Shown piece by piece: positions 15,209 to 21,695 of a DNA stretch of 25,502 bases; within the stretch, counting starts at the first letter, position 1; each line of letters begins with the position of its first letter. The stretch spans positions 1-25,502 of the IMG/VR virus record IMGVR_UViG_3300041991_000046. The stretch is one strand, 5' to 3'. The position numbers were made by a program, and so were the translations under genes. Origin of the DNA: a virus. The notes below the pieces were generated by a model. The model made no database searches. It worked only from the letters and a program-made list of their open reading frames with translations, and was not told the DNA's origin.

Positions 15209-15233
15209 CCCCCCTTGCGCTTCGCGCGGGGGG
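15209..15233. other. GC-rich hairpin in the control region
   Basis: CCCCCC (15209-15214) and GGGGGG (15228-15233) flank an inner GCG-CTT-CGC stem. No T-run lies on either side, so it is not a standard terminator. It may separate opposing transcription or mark a binding site. Confidence 0.4.
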
Positions 15234-15302
15234 ACTTCGGATTCGGTTCTCCGGAGCCAAAAAGAAGTCTCTTGTACCTCCACCCTTGGAGAGTAGTGCT
15301 CT

Positions 15303-15366
15303 GCGCTTAAAAATCACGTGCTTCGCACGTATGCCCTTTGTGCTTTGAGCAATCTTGCTCAGTCAC
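15303..15366 (+). repeat. 64-bp double-hairpin repeat, copy 1
   Basis: This copy has 58 of 64 positions identical to copy 2, which lies 95 bases downstream. It contains hairpin ACGTGC-TTC-GCACGT (15316-15330), the linker ATGCCCTTTGT, and hairpin TGAGCAA-TC-TTGCTCA (15346-15361). All six differences from copy 2 are transitions. Confidence 0.85.
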
Positions 15367-15397
15367 TAAGCGCTAAAGCAAAAACCTTTGCTACTTC

Positions 15398-15461
15398 GCG
15401 CTTAGAGATTACGTGCTTCGCACGTATGCCCTTTGTACTTTGAGCGATCTTGCTCAGTTAC
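15398..15461 (+). repeat. 64-bp double-hairpin repeat, copy 2
   Basis: Second copy, ending 17 bases before the first early start codon. Hairpin ACGTGC-TTC-GCACGT (15411-15425) is identical to copy 1. The second hairpin (15441-15456) changes one A to G but can still pair as G-U in RNA. Its 5' edge GCGCTTAG pairs with CTAAGCGC at the end of copy 1. Confidence 0.85.
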
Positions 15462-15478
15462 CCAATCAGGAGTTCATC

Positions 15479-15745
15479 ATGAGTGCATCTTTCGTCTTCG
15501 GTTCGTTCCTCGCCAACACCGTGTTCAAGATCGCCGACGTCAGCGTCGGCACCGCGCGCTTGGCTGCCAAGACCGCATCTACTGCGGCCGCAGTAACCAA
15601 GCATGCGGGCGTCGAGTTCGCCGCTGGCGTCAGCGCAGTACGCGAAGAGCGCGCAACTCCGGTTGCGCCGGTGCGCAAGCGCAAAGCGGTTGCGAAACCT
15701 GCGAAGCCTGTTGCTCGCGCTCGCACCCGTACCCGTACTGCTTGA
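15479..15745 (+). CDS. Basic, Ala/Lys/Arg-rich small protein
   Basis: The 88-aa product starts at ATG 15479 with AGGAG 6 bases upstream. The N-terminal half is a helical, Ala/Val-rich stretch (VFGSFLANTVFKIADVSVGT, then ARLAAKTASTAAAVTKHAGV). The C-terminal third is very basic (RKRKAVAKPAKPVARARTRT), resembling histone H1-like tails that bind nucleic acid non-specifically. It is the first early gene after the control region and is followed by a perfect 12-bp hairpin. DNA or nucleoid binding and host takeover are plausible but inferred. I do not recognise a family. Confidence 0.8.
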   Translation: MSASFVFGSFLANTVFKIADVSVGTARLAAKTASTAAAVTKHAGVEFAAGVSAVREERATPVAPVRKRKAVAKPAKPVARARTRTRTA

Positions 15746-15754
15746 CCCAATTCC

Positions 15755-15780
15755 GCGCGAAGTACCTCGGTACTTCGCGC
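15755..15780 (+). terminator. Perfect 12-bp hairpin after the basic protein gene
   Basis: GCGCGAAGTACC-TC-GGTACTTCGCGC starts 9 bases after the stop of the 88-aa gene. It is very stable but lacks a T-run, so it may attenuate, protect the mRNA end, or act as an RNase site. The arm TACTTCGCGCT also occurs at 15392-15402 in the control region. Confidence 0.45.
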
Positions 15781-15813
15781 TCAGTTCATCTACATACTTT
15801 ACTGGAGTTCACC

Positions 15814-16185
15814 ATGTTCAAAAACATCCGTAGTTTCGTGGCCAAGCTCGTCGTGCAACGTAAGGTTGACCATGCGCATGCATTGGTCAATGAATTCATT
15901 GGCTATGCCGAATTGCTGCAGGCGTCGCATTCGCACATCGCGTTCCAAACGCTGCGCGATGCGGCGAACTCAGTGGTTGCGCAAACAGCCATTGACCCGC
16001 AGCCGCTGCGTAACCTGCTCACTGCTGTTGAGCAGTGCGTTGAGCACTACGGCCCGGGCCTCAAGCTCGTGGCCGCAGAGTTCAAAGAACGCGTGGACTC
16101 CGTGACGGAGGATTACAAGCATCTCGCAACGCGGGAACAGCGTGTCCACGAACTACTTGACGAGGTACTCGAGAATGATCATTGA
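15814..16185 (+). CDS. Hypothetical helical early protein, 123 aa
   Basis: It starts at ATG 15814 with TGGAG 7 bases upstream. The product (MFKNIRSFVAKLVVQRKVDH through RVHELLDEVLENDH) is predicted almost fully alpha-helical, with an acidic C-terminus and scattered His. There is no signal peptide, metal cluster or enzymatic motif. Its 3' end overlaps the start of the membrane protein gene by 11 bases, so the two are probably co-translated. Family not recognised. Confidence 0.8.
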   Translation: MFKNIRSFVAKLVVQRKVDHAHALVNEFIGYAELLQASHSHIAFQTLRDAANSVVAQTAIDPQPLRNLLTAVEQCVEHYGPGLKLVAAEFKERVDSVTEDYKHLATREQRVHELLDEVLENDH

Positions 16186-16516
16186 GAGCGGCGTCATCAT
16201 ATTCCTTGGGCTCATAGCCCTCGGAATTAAGTTGCCGAGAACCGTGTCACTACGGATGCTCGGCAGACCGTTTCTATTGGATTTGTCGGTGAGCGCTGTT
16301 GCGTTCACCATGCATTATGGAACCTTCAGCGGCGTAATGGCTGCTGCGGTTGCTGGATTAATGACATCCGGCTTCTCAGCTGTATGCCGTTTTGCCTTTG
16401 GCTACATCACCAACGGCACCTATGTCCCGGGGCAGATTTGGAAGCTCCGGCTTACCAAGGAGGAACTGCGTGCGCTACGTTCCACTGGAGGAAGCGGCCC
16501 TCGAGGCCGTGCTTGA
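16175..16516 (+). CDS. Small phage membrane protein, 113 aa
   Basis: ATG at 16175 overlaps the end of the upstream gene, with GAGG about 9 bases upstream. Hydrophobic segments lie at about residues 5-19 (SGVIIFLGLIALGI) and 36-72 (LDLSVSAVAFTMHYG, then SGVMAAAVAGLMTSG), predicting two or three membrane helices. The C-terminus is basic (WKLRLTKEELRALR) and probably cytoplasmic. It sits in the early arm, away from the lysis genes, so it is more likely a host-envelope modulator or superinfection-exclusion protein than a holin. That is inference from position. Confidence 0.8.
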   Translation: MIIESGVIIFLGLIALGIKLPRTVSLRMLGRPFLLDLSVSAVAFTMHYGTFSGVMAAAVAGLMTSGFSAVCRFAFGYITNGTYVPGQIWKLRLTKEELRALRSTGGSGPRGRA

Positions 16517-16652
16517 CCCCGCCCAATCTCCTGAACAGTTCCTCGAGTTTCTCGAAGAGCAGCTGGAGTTTGGCGGGCTTACTGAAGACGAACTGGTTCT
16601 ACTGGTTCGTGACTACTGCAACAAATCAACTTTCATCTCAACTAAGGACTAA
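16470..16652 (+). CDS. Small acidic protein, 60 aa, GTG start
   Basis: The frame is open from 16392, but the only convincing start is GTG at 16470, with AAGGAGG exactly 6 bases upstream. The product (MRYVPLEEAALEAVLDPAQS, then EQFLEFLEEQLEFGGLTEDE) is strongly acidic and helical. It starts inside the 3' end of the membrane protein gene, overlapping 47 bases in another frame. It could be a small inhibitor or interaction peptide; no family is recognised. Confidence 0.75.
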   Translation: MRYVPLEEAALEAVLDPAQSPEQFLEFLEEQLEFGGLTEDELVLLVRDYCNKSTFISTKD

Positions 16653-16657
16653 TCACC

Positions 16658-17464
16658 ATGGATAGCTTGTTCTCAACCATCGAATCTTTCGACAACGTCG
16701 CTGCAATCGCTGCCGCTCGCTCAGCGGCCAACTTTGCGATTGCTCGCGAAATTGGGGCGCTTCGCTCCCACGTGCGCGGTGAAGAGCGCAAAATCCGAGA
16801 TACCGAGGCGGACACCCCGTCCATCGACCAGCGGAATTCGGAGGACGAAAACTCTCGTTCCACAGAGGAGCTTGCGGGGGCCATGGGGTTCGAGCAAAAC
16901 ATCCCACCCATGCGGCTGGCCGAAGGCTATTTCAAAACCTACAAGTGGGCTGCGGACTTGATCAGCACCCGATCAAGCTCGATGTGGGATGAACCCCTCG
17001 GGTTTGACGCGATGCTCACGTTCATGACCGAGAAATCCCAAACACTGGACGCTGAACTGCTGAAGCAGCTGGCGGCAGTGGTCAAAGCCGACGAAGCTTC
17101 GATCAGGAAACTGGCAGAACTGCAAGATCGACAGGATCGCGAGAAGCTGAAAGAAATCGCGCCCACGCTCAAGTCGCTTCATGCAGCGCTCGAAAGCGAG
17201 AACGACAACGCGCCCGGCTTGCCGACGCTTAGCGTCATTCAAACCCATCAACTTGCAGTGCGCGTCACGCAAGGCCTGCGGAAATCCGTCGACGCAGCGC
17301 TCGTCCGAATTCTCCGGACAAAAAAGATTTCGGAGATGGGGGACATCCCGCTGCTGACGGCGAGCGCAGGAATACTCACGAAATGGGTTATGGACTTCGA
17401 ACGTCGCCACGCAGATACGCTGCGTGAAGCGCTCGATAGCGGCATCACACTGCAGACGCTGTAA
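16658..17464 (+). CDS. Hypothetical early protein, 268 aa
   Basis: This is the largest unknown in the early block, starting 5 bases after the preceding stop. It is mostly helical and charged. A disordered acidic stretch (about 46-72, EADTPSIDQRNSEDENSRST) separates an Ala-rich N-terminal helix from a helical domain (MRLAEGYFKTYKWAADLIST onward, coiled coil around 125-185). No Walker, nuclease or zinc motif is seen. It ends the first early transcription block, just before the 39-bp palindrome. Function unknown. Confidence 0.85.
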   Translation: MDSLFSTIESFDNVAAIAAARSAANFAIAREIGALRSHVRGEERKIRDTEADTPSIDQRNSEDENSRSTEELAGAMGFEQNIPPMRLAEGYFKTYKWAADLISTRSSSMWDEPLGFDAMLTFMTEKSQTLDAELLKQLAAVVKADEASIRKLAELQDRQDREKLKEIAPTLKSLHAALESENDNAPGLPTLSVIQTHQLAVRVTQGLRKSVDAALVRILRTKKISEMGDIPLLTASAGILTKWVMDFERRHADTLREALDSGITLQTL

Positions 17465-17853
17465 CCACTCGGCGGCTTCGGTTGAAAGGAGCAAGGGGCT
17501 AAGCCCCTTGCTCCTTTCAACCTCGCCGCCGGGCCTTCATGGGTCGTGGGTCGTAGACCCTTCCTTACGGTCTTACGATCCTACGGCCCTTTAGTAACTT
17601 CTTATGGGAATAAAAATTAAGCTATACGTATGTATAGTACCTATACTATTTTTCTAAAACTTTTAGTTTGTTTCGTAAGAATGTAAGAGTGTAAGGAATT
17701 GAAGATCTAAGAAGTAAAACAACAACTTAGCGCATTACGAAATCCTTACGATTTTTCGATCCTTACGATCTTGACTCTGCATTTGCCTAAAAAATAAGCA
17801 CAAAGACTGCATTTGTAGAGCGCACTACTTTTATACCATTTTGGGAGCTATTC
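17465..17853. other. AT-rich intergenic region, candidate origin/operator
   Basis: This stretch of 389 bases has no supportable gene. It starts with the long palindrome (17482-17520) and then becomes AT-rich from about 17590, unlike its GC-rich surroundings. It carries clustered CTTACG/CGTAAG motifs and short CTATAC/GTATAG inverted repeats (17622-17646, including GTATAG-TAC-CTATAC). Directly downstream lie an XRE regulator and a primase-helicase. That context fits a replication origin, an operator, or both. A weak promoter candidate, TATACC (17832-17837), lies just before the ribosome site. Confidence 0.55.
17482..17520 (+). terminator. 39-bp near-perfect palindrome after early block 1
   Basis: Two 19-base arms (17482-17500 and 17502-17520) are exact reverse complements around a single central base, and the pairing extends outward imperfectly through CGGCGG/CCGCCG. 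It begins 18 bases after the stop of the 268-aa gene. As RNA it is a very strong hairpin ending in CTCCTTTC rather than a T-run. It may act as a bidirectional terminator or as a structural DNA element. Confidence 0.6.
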
Positions 17854-17899
17854 GTGACAACTCAAGAAAATTTCGTAAGGATCGACGTATTTCGTAAGG
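17564..17899. repeat. CTTACG/CGTAAG motif field
   Basis: CTTACG occurs at 17564, 17572, 17745 and 17762, and the inverse CGTAAG at 17674, 17874 and 17893, with near-copies GTAAG at 17683 and 17691. ATCCTTACGAT appears twice 17 bases apart (17742-17752, 17759-17769). TTTCGTAAGG appears twice 19 bases apart (17871, 17890), inside the start of the XRE gene. This looks like binding sites for the XRE protein or replication iterons. Confidence 0.65.
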
Positions 17900-18120
17900 T
17901 TCGAAAGGCTTTGAACCTATCCCAAAGGGACCTCGCTTACGAGGCAAATGTGTGCCCAGCGACCGTGGCAAAGATCGAACTGGGCCATGCCCCCAAGCTC
18001 TCCGTGCTGTTCGCCTTAGCCACTGCGATGCACATTGACTACCGCGATCTGCTTGTGCAACCATCTGGCCCTTTCCCCCCGGTCAATGATGCCCTCTGCA
18101 AATCTTTCCTTCATCCATGA
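17854..18120 (+). CDS. XRE-family HTH regulator
   Basis: This 88-aa protein starts at GTG 17854, with GGGAG 6 bases upstream. Residues about 13-45 are a Cro/CI-type helix-turn-helix (VRKALNLSQRDLAYEANVCP, then ATVAKIELG), with the recognition helix around 34-42. The C-terminus is short, without a dimerisation or LexA-type cleavage domain. It likely binds the surrounding CTTACG motifs, two of which lie within its own 5' coding end, so autoregulation is plausible. Its stop overlaps the primase start in an ATGA junction, so regulator and replication enzyme are translationally coupled. It could be a replication initiator rather than a repressor. Confidence 0.85.
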   Translation: MTTQENFVRIDVFRKVRKALNLSQRDLAYEANVCPATVAKIELGHAPKLSVLFALATAMHIDYRDLLVQPSGPFPPVNDALCKSFLHP

Positions 18121-20447
18121 ACATCTACTTCCTGTCTGCTGACAAACCCATCGCGAAGCGCTACGAAGTCAACGCCAAGTTCCCTTACCCCTTCGTCTAC
18201 GAAGTCACCTCGTACCGAGAAACCTGTACCAATCTCCACGATCTTTTCCAACTCCTTCCGACCTACGCGACAAAAGGCGCGTGCATGGTCAAAGGAGAAC
18301 TGGGACGTGATCTCGTACAGGAATCCCGCAAAGGAACGACAGACCCTGAACAGTTGACCGAATGGATTTGTCTAGATCTCGATGGGATCGAAGGCTACCA
18401 ATCCGTCGACCACTTCCTATCCGACATCGGGTGTGCTGACACCGACTACATCCTGCAGTGGTCTAGCTCCATGGGTATCGAGAACTCGAAAGGTTTCCGC
18501 TGCCACATCTTCATGCAGCTCGACAAGCCAGTCCATCCCCAGCTGCTGAAGAATTGGTTGACGGATCTCAACCTGACCCGTGCGATCCTGTCCAGCCAGC
18601 TTCAACTTACCAAGACAGGCAACTCTTTGCGGTGGCCACTCGACATCACCACGTGCCAAAACGACAAGCTGTTGTACATCGCTCCTCCGATACTCGGCAA
18701 AGGAGTAACTGACCCGTTCAAGAAAACTCCTCGTATCACCTTCGAACAACGGAACAAGAAGAAGCTGTCCCTTTCGTTCCAACTGACCCTTCAAGATGCT
18801 CTGCGTGACCGTACACAAGCAAAAGTGACCGAGCTACGCCTAGCAGCTGGGTTGCCAAAGATGAAGTCTGCCAAGTACAAGTTCGATGGCACCATCGAAT
18901 ACATGGCCAACCCGAACCAAGCTACGATCACTGAGATGAAGGAAGAACGCGGCTTCGTCTACTTCAACCTGAACGGCGGGGATTCGTGGGCCTACTTCCA
19001 CCCCGTAGATGCGCCTGAGTTCATCCATAACTTCAAGGGAGAGCCGATCTACCGTACGCAAGAGCTGCTTCCCAGCTATTGGGCCAAGCTCACTCAGCAA
19101 GCAGCTTCAGGTGCTCCTGATCTCCACGGCAACATCTACCTTGCATTTCGTGAGTTCACTTCTGGGGTGTACTGGAATGGCATCTACGACACCGTCGCCG
19201 ACAAGTTAGAGCTGTACCCTGCCAAGTCAGAAACCCAGTTGCGGCATTTCATGAAGAACCACAAGATGCCGCTTGGTGACTCGATTCCTGACTGGCGTAG
19301 AGCCTTCGAGCCAAACAACCCGAATGTGATCGACAGGCAGGCGCAGACGGTGAACATCTACAACCCAAGCGAGCTGATGAAGGACCTCAACCCTCCTAAG
19401 GTTACAGCTCCTCCCCCAATCATCAACAAGATCATCGACCATGTACTCGGCAACGACCCGACTGGAGCGACGCTCGACCAGTTTTACAACTGGCTTGCCG
19501 TTATCGTGCAGTACAAGACCAGAGCAGGCACTGCGTGGGTCCTGCACGGCACCCAAGGCACGGGTAAAGGGCTGTTGATGCACAACATCCTCACTCCGCT
19601 CTTTGGGCATGAGAACGTAGCTGCCAAGCGGATGGAGGAGTTGGAGTCTCAGTTCACTGAGTTCATGGAGAACAAGTTCATCGTGTTCATCGACGAGATC
19701 GAGTCGGGCAAAAGCCTGTACCACACGAAGGTCACCGCTAAGCTCAAGAACCTCATCGTCGAGCCTGTGATCAGCATCCGCAATATGTACCGACCCGCAT
19801 ACCTCGCGCCAAATTTCACGAGCATGATCTTTGCGTCGAACAAACCTTCGAGCGTAGAGATTGCGCCCGACGACCGGCGGTTCAACGTAGGGATCTACCA
19901 AGAGAACAAGCTGCAGATCACGAACGCCGAGATCGACGCCATTGAGACTGAGCTTCCTGATTTCTATGCTTTTTTGATGCACTACCCGGCGGACGCTGAC
20001 CGTGCGCGCACTCCACTGATCTCTCAATCGCGTTCTACGTTGATCGACATCAGCCGTACTGCCATCGACACAATCAGTGATGCCCTACTTGCTGGAGATC
20101 TCCAAACACTTTGGGACCACTTGCCAAGCCAAAAGGGCATCAGTGCTGGCAATGCGCTACTTCAGACCAAGGCCCAAGGGTTTCGCGATCTGATCGTAGA
20201 CATCGTCACCAACATTGCAGCGAATGATCGATTGACGCGTGATGAGCTCTACACAATTTTTGAGTACACAGTGGGCAACATGCCAACCTCGCCAAACAAG
20301 TTGACCAGTACTCTGAAACATCACCGGCTGCACCTCAAGCCGGTATGGAAGCATGGCCGCTCAGTACGCGGCATTGAGGTTGTTTGGAAATACGACCCGG
20401 CATGGCTCGCCCAAGCCCAATCTGAAATCTCTAACGGAATGATCTAA
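18117..20447 (+). CDS. Primase-helicase (AEP-like plus SF3-type ATPase)
   Basis: The 776-aa N-terminal half looks like an archaeo-eukaryotic primase/primase-polymerase: GACMVKGELGRDLVQESRKG (about 54-73), a metal-binding LDLDG (86-90), RCHIF (128-132) and SLRWPLDITT. The C-terminal half is a virus/plasmid SF3-type helicase (DUF5906-like) with Walker A GTQGTGKG (478-485), Walker B FIVFIDE (521-527), the sensor-like region SMIFASNKPSS, and the arginine-finger motif DDRRF near 587. Such fusions prime and unwind DNA at phage and plasmid origins. It follows the candidate origin and is coupled to the XRE gene. No separate polymerase is in the window. Confidence 0.9.
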   Translation: MNIYFLSADKPIAKRYEVNAKFPYPFVYEVTSYRETCTNLHDLFQLLPTYATKGACMVKGELGRDLVQESRKGTTDPEQLTEWICLDLDGIEGYQSVDHFLSDIGCADTDYILQWSSSMGIENSKGFRCHIFMQLDKPVHPQLLKNWLTDLNLTRAILSSQLQLTKTGNSLRWPLDITTCQNDKLLYIAPPILGKGVTDPFKKTPRITFEQRNKKKLSLSFQLTLQDALRDRTQAKVTELRLAAGLPKMKSAKYKFDGTIEYMANPNQATITEMKEERGFVYFNLNGGDSWAYFHPVDAPEFIHNFKGEPIYRTQELLPSYWAKLTQQAASGAPDLHGNIYLAFREFTSGVYWNGIYDTVADKLELYPAKSETQLRHFMKNHKMPLGDSIPDWRRAFEPNNPNVIDRQAQTVNIYNPSELMKDLNPPKVTAPPPIINKIIDHVLGNDPTGATLDQFYNWLAVIVQYKTRAGTAWVLHGTQGTGKGLLMHNILTPLFGHENVAAKRMEELESQFTEFMENKFIVFIDEIESGKSLYHTKVTAKLKNLIVEPVISIRNMYRPAYLAPNFTSMIFASNKPSSVEIAPDDRRFNVGIYQENKLQITNAEIDAIETELPDFYAFLMHYPADADRARTPLISQSRSTLIDISRTAIDTISDALLAGDLQTLWDHLPSQKGISAGNALLQTKAQGFRDLIVDIVTNIAANDRLTRDELYTIFEYTVGNMPTSPNKLTSTLKHHRLHLKPVWKHGRSVRGIEVVWKYDPAWLAQAQSEISNGMI

Positions 20448-20450
20448 ATC

Positions 20451-20759
20451 ATGCATCCCAAAGCCTTTGAAGCCCAAATGAAGCGCGAAATCCGCAGCGT
20501 CGAGAAGATCCAGCTGATCTACGCCAAGCAAGAACGCGGCGTTCACTTCCTGACCGTCAACGACTACACGATTTGCTACCGTGTGCAGCGCCGCGATGTC
20601 GTCGAACTGAGCACTTCTCTCAAGCACCCTTTCGACCGGCCTGACCGGCACACCGGGCAACTCGAAGCCTTTGCCCGCTTTGCCGCTGGCGAGAAGATCC
20701 AAGTCAAGCGGCCGAATTACATGAGCGTGAAAGAGTTTCTTCAGCGCATGTTCTCGTGA
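20451..20759 (+). CDS. Hypothetical early protein, 102 aa
   Basis: It starts 4 bases after the primase-helicase stop, so it is in the same operon. The product is alpha/beta and basic (MHPKAFEAQMKREIRSVEKI, HFLTVNDYTICYRVQRRDVV, then KRPNYMSVKEFLQRMFS). No family is recognised. The stop overlaps the start of the next gene by one base (TGATG). A replication-accessory role is suggested only by position. Confidence 0.8.
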   Translation: MHPKAFEAQMKREIRSVEKIQLIYAKQERGVHFLTVNDYTICYRVQRRDVVELSTSLKHPFDRPDRHTGQLEAFARFAAGEKIQVKRPNYMSVKEFLQRMFS

Positions 20760-21058
20760 TGGACAAGCTCGACGAACAACGCCGCGCGTGGCAGACAGAA
20801 CGCGCAGAGCTGCTCGAACGCTTAGCCCGCTGTGGCGTAGAGGCGCGCCGCGAGGAGCGGGCACGCTTGAACGAGCAGATTCAGAAACTGCACCAACGGT
20901 TTGAATTGATGGCACGCGAGCACTCGGAGCTGGCTGCCATCTTTGACTCAAAAAAGGGCGCACCGTTGGCGGTCAAGTACATGGGGGACTTGGCAGAAGT
21001 CTACAAGTACTGTGCTGACGAGCTCGCCAACGCGCTGATGGTGAAACAGGAGAAATGA
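20759..21058 (+). CDS. Coiled-coil early protein, 99 aa
   Basis: ATG at 20759 overlaps the previous stop in TGATG; a GTG one codon earlier is possible. Residues about 1-60 form a charged heptad coiled coil (RRAWQTERAELLERLARCGV, then RLNEQIQKLHQRFELMAREH). The rest is mixed (YMGDLAEVYKYCADELANAL). It is likely a small oligomeric interaction protein. Family not recognised. The next gene begins 1 base after the stop. Confidence 0.8.
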   Translation: MDKLDEQRRAWQTERAELLERLARCGVEARREERARLNEQIQKLHQRFELMAREHSELAAIFDSKKGAPLAVKYMGDLAEVYKYCADELANALMVKQEK

Positions 21059-21059
21059 A

Positions 21060-21260
21060 ATGTCCTTAACTTTGGCCCAAGAACTACGCAATGTGGCGCG
21101 TTATAACGAGACGCTCTTACGCCGCGCTGCCGACCGAATAAACGCTCTTGAAAACGCCATTGAAGTCATGCGCATCTCAGGTAGCAGCGCTGAGTTTCAG
21201 CTTGCGTTTGACCGGGCGAAAGCTTTATTGAAAGACACCCATGAACTATCGCGAAACTGA
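21060..21260 (+). CDS. Small helical protein, paralogue A
   Basis: The 66-aa helical protein (MSLTLAQELRNVARYNETLL, then RRAADRINALENAIEVM, ending DRAKALLKDTHELSRN) shares the LTLxQELRN...LRRAADxxxAxExAxE pattern with the 81-aa protein at 21427. This copy keeps the complete C-terminal segment EFQLAFDRAK. Its 3' end overlaps the nested zinc-ribbon gene by 20 bases. Function unknown. Confidence 0.8.
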   Translation: MSLTLAQELRNVARYNETLLRRAADRINALENAIEVMRISGSSAEFQLAFDRAKALLKDTHELSRN

Positions 21261-21417
21261 TGATGAGTGCCCCAGCTGTGGAGCCACAGCGCAGGACAGG
21301 AAAGAGAACAAGCCCAATGCTCCACAAGGGCTGTCCGAATGCCCTTTCTGCCACGCAGAGAAGTGCTGCATGTGCGATATGGGCGACGATGTCGAGTGCT
21401 TAAGCTGCGAGCTTTAA
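21241..21417 (+). CDS. Tiny zinc-ribbon protein, 58 aa
   Basis: This frame (ATG 21241, TAA 21415-21417) encodes a Cys-rich peptide: CPSC (10-13), CPFCH (34-38), CCMC (42-45) and CLSC (53-56). Paired CxxC knuckles indicate a zinc ribbon, typically a nucleic-acid or protein-binding fold. It overlaps the end of paralogue A by 20 bases and is followed 9 bases later by paralogue B, fitting tight early-operon packing. It may bind host RNA polymerase or nucleic acid; that is inference. Confidence 0.75.
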   Translation: MNYRETDDECPSCGATAQDRKENKPNAPQGLSECPFCHAEKCCMCDMGDDVECLSCEL

Positions 21418-21426
21418 GGAGGCGCT

Positions 21427-21672
21427 ATGCCAAACCTTGAAAGAACATTGGACCAATTACGCAACGAGCTGGCGCACACTACTGAAGAAGAAGCACGCGC
21501 CTTGAACAGAAGCCGGCTGAAAAGCAAAGCAAATCTAACGCTATCTCAAGAATTGCGTAACGAAGCGAATTTGATGGACACGCTGAACTTGACCATCACC
21601 GCCTCAATTCTTCGTCGCGCTGCTGATCAGCTAGATGCCTTCGAAAAAGCTGTTGAGAGCATACAGCGCTAA
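21427..21672 (+). CDS. Small helical protein, paralogue B, probably frameshifted
   Basis: The 81-aa product starts at ATG 21427 with AAGGAGG upstream. After a coiled-coil N-terminal addition (LDQLRNELAHTTEEEARALN) it carries LTLSQELRNEANLMDTLNLT, then ILRRAADQLDAFEKAVESIQ, aligning with paralogue A. The frame then stops. The next bases in another frame read AKLNFAFDQNEQ, matching EFQLAFDRAK of paralogue A. A single frameshift appears to have cut off the old C-terminus, leaving a shorter gene that may still work. Confidence 0.75.
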   Translation: MPNLERTLDQLRNELAHTTEEEARALNRSRLKSKANLTLSQELRNEANLMDTLNLTITASILRRAADQLDAFEKAVESIQR

Positions 21673-21695
21673 ATTGAACTTTGCGTTTGACCAAA

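Larger units (their letters stand above)
15025..15478. promoter_or_regulatory. Gene-free, repeat-rich control region between divergent arms
   Basis: This stretch of 454 bases between divergently transcribed arms has no supportable gene. It holds a 15-bp periodic array (15105-15175), a strong GC hairpin (15209-15233), two 64-bp repeats each with two hairpins (15303-15366, 15398-15461), and an 8-bp inverted repeat linking the two copies (CTAAGCGC 15366-15373; GCGCTTAG 15398-15405). A weak plus-strand promoter candidate is TTGGAG (15286-15291), 16 bases, TAAAAA (15308-15313). It probably contains early and late promoters and perhaps a packaging or replication site; this is inference. Confidence 0.6.

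Noticed and set aside
14991-15317. Open frame of 108 aa on the minus strand over the control region
   Set aside because: Its repetitive SFLAR/SFSAR segment is a by-product of the 15-bp repeats, it overlaps the terS start, and it has no convincing ribosome site.
15303-15461. CRISPR-like or tRNA-like reading of the two 64-bp repeats
   Set aside because: Only two copies with a short structured gap, no spacer series, and no cloverleaf or anticodon stem.
19227-20027. Open frame of 266 aa on the minus strand
   Set aside because: It is antisense to the helicase domain with clear Walker motifs.
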